Assembly: GCA_963545585.1 (NCBI GenBank)
Contig: CAUUKX010000055.1
Span: 1 to 14,191, forward strand
Source: W11650 sp963545585
GTDB lineage: Bacteria; Bacillota; Clostridia; Lachnospirales; Vallitaleaceae
Direction: 5' to 3'
Length of the DNA stretch: 14,191 bases
Part shown: positions 14,158 to 14,191 of the stretch, piece after piece
How the letters are laid out: each line of letters opens with the position of its first letter
Numbering within the stretch: position 1 is the stretch's first letter
Notes under the pieces: model-generated
Database searches by the model: none
The model's input: the letters and a program-made list of their open reading frames with translations, nothing else
Told to the model about the DNA's origin: nothing
Program-made: the position numbers and the translations under genes

Positions 14158-14191
14158 AGCTTACCAATCTTTCAAAACAAAAATTATAAAC
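14144..14191 (-). other. Possible 3' end of an upstream gene (ftsL?)
   Basis: Two minus-strand frames enter from the window edge. One stops at 14163-14161, four bases before the PBP start, with a hydrophobic end FIIFVLKDW. The other runs 15 codons to a TAA at 14146-14144 inside the PBP gene. By synteny ftsL would be expected here, but too little sequence is present to tell which frame, if either, is coding. A TATAAT at 14187-14182 could also be part of a promoter. Confidence 0.25.

Overview
The window is a bacterial chromosome segment with every recognisable gene on the minus strand; read it from high to low coordinates. It points to a Gram-positive anaerobe of the Firmicutes, most likely Clostridia. 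The reasons are the cell-division gene order, strong AGGAGG-type ribosome sites, TTG and GTG starts, a SpoVD-like penicillin-binding protein, a MurE with the meso-diaminopimelate signature, and a nickel-pincer cofactor (lar) cluster. Base composition looks moderate (judged by eye, not counted).

Layout. (1) 14157-7432: peptidoglycan and division genes ftsI/spoVD-like, murE, mraY, ftsW and ftsQ, tightly packed. (2) 7414-5707: ftsZ, behind its own sigma-A-like promoter and starting at TTG, followed 3 nt later by nrdR. (3) 5666-4740: cysK, ending almost on top of a long inverted repeat that probably terminates transcription. (4) 4436-1326: larB, larC and larE, a compact operon for the nickel-pincer nucleotide (NPN) cofactor. 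(5) 1176-172: phoH with its own candidate promoter. (6) 171-1: no confident gene.

How the genes work together. MurE and MraY build and membrane-anchor the peptidoglycan precursor. FtsW polymerises it and the class B PBP crosslinks it at the septum. FtsQ (DivIB) and FtsZ scaffold the divisome. The cluster is a reduced dcw locus: murF, murD, murG, murB, murC and ftsA are not between the genes present. NrdR represses ribonucleotide reductase genes. CysK makes cysteine. LarB carboxylates and hydrolyses nicotinic acid adenine dinucleotide, LarE adds sulfur, and LarC inserts nickel. No NPN-using enzyme (LarA family) is in the window.

Most of the window is ordinary housekeeping sequence and I do not see a wholly new system. 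The points most worth a second look are an extreme histidine-rich segment inside LarC (about 54 His in 92 residues), a charged insertion of roughly 100 residues just before the active-site serine of the PBP, the same PBP's altered KTA motif and SpoVD-type cysteine pair, an NPN-synthesis operon without a visible client enzyme, and two intergenic inverted repeats.
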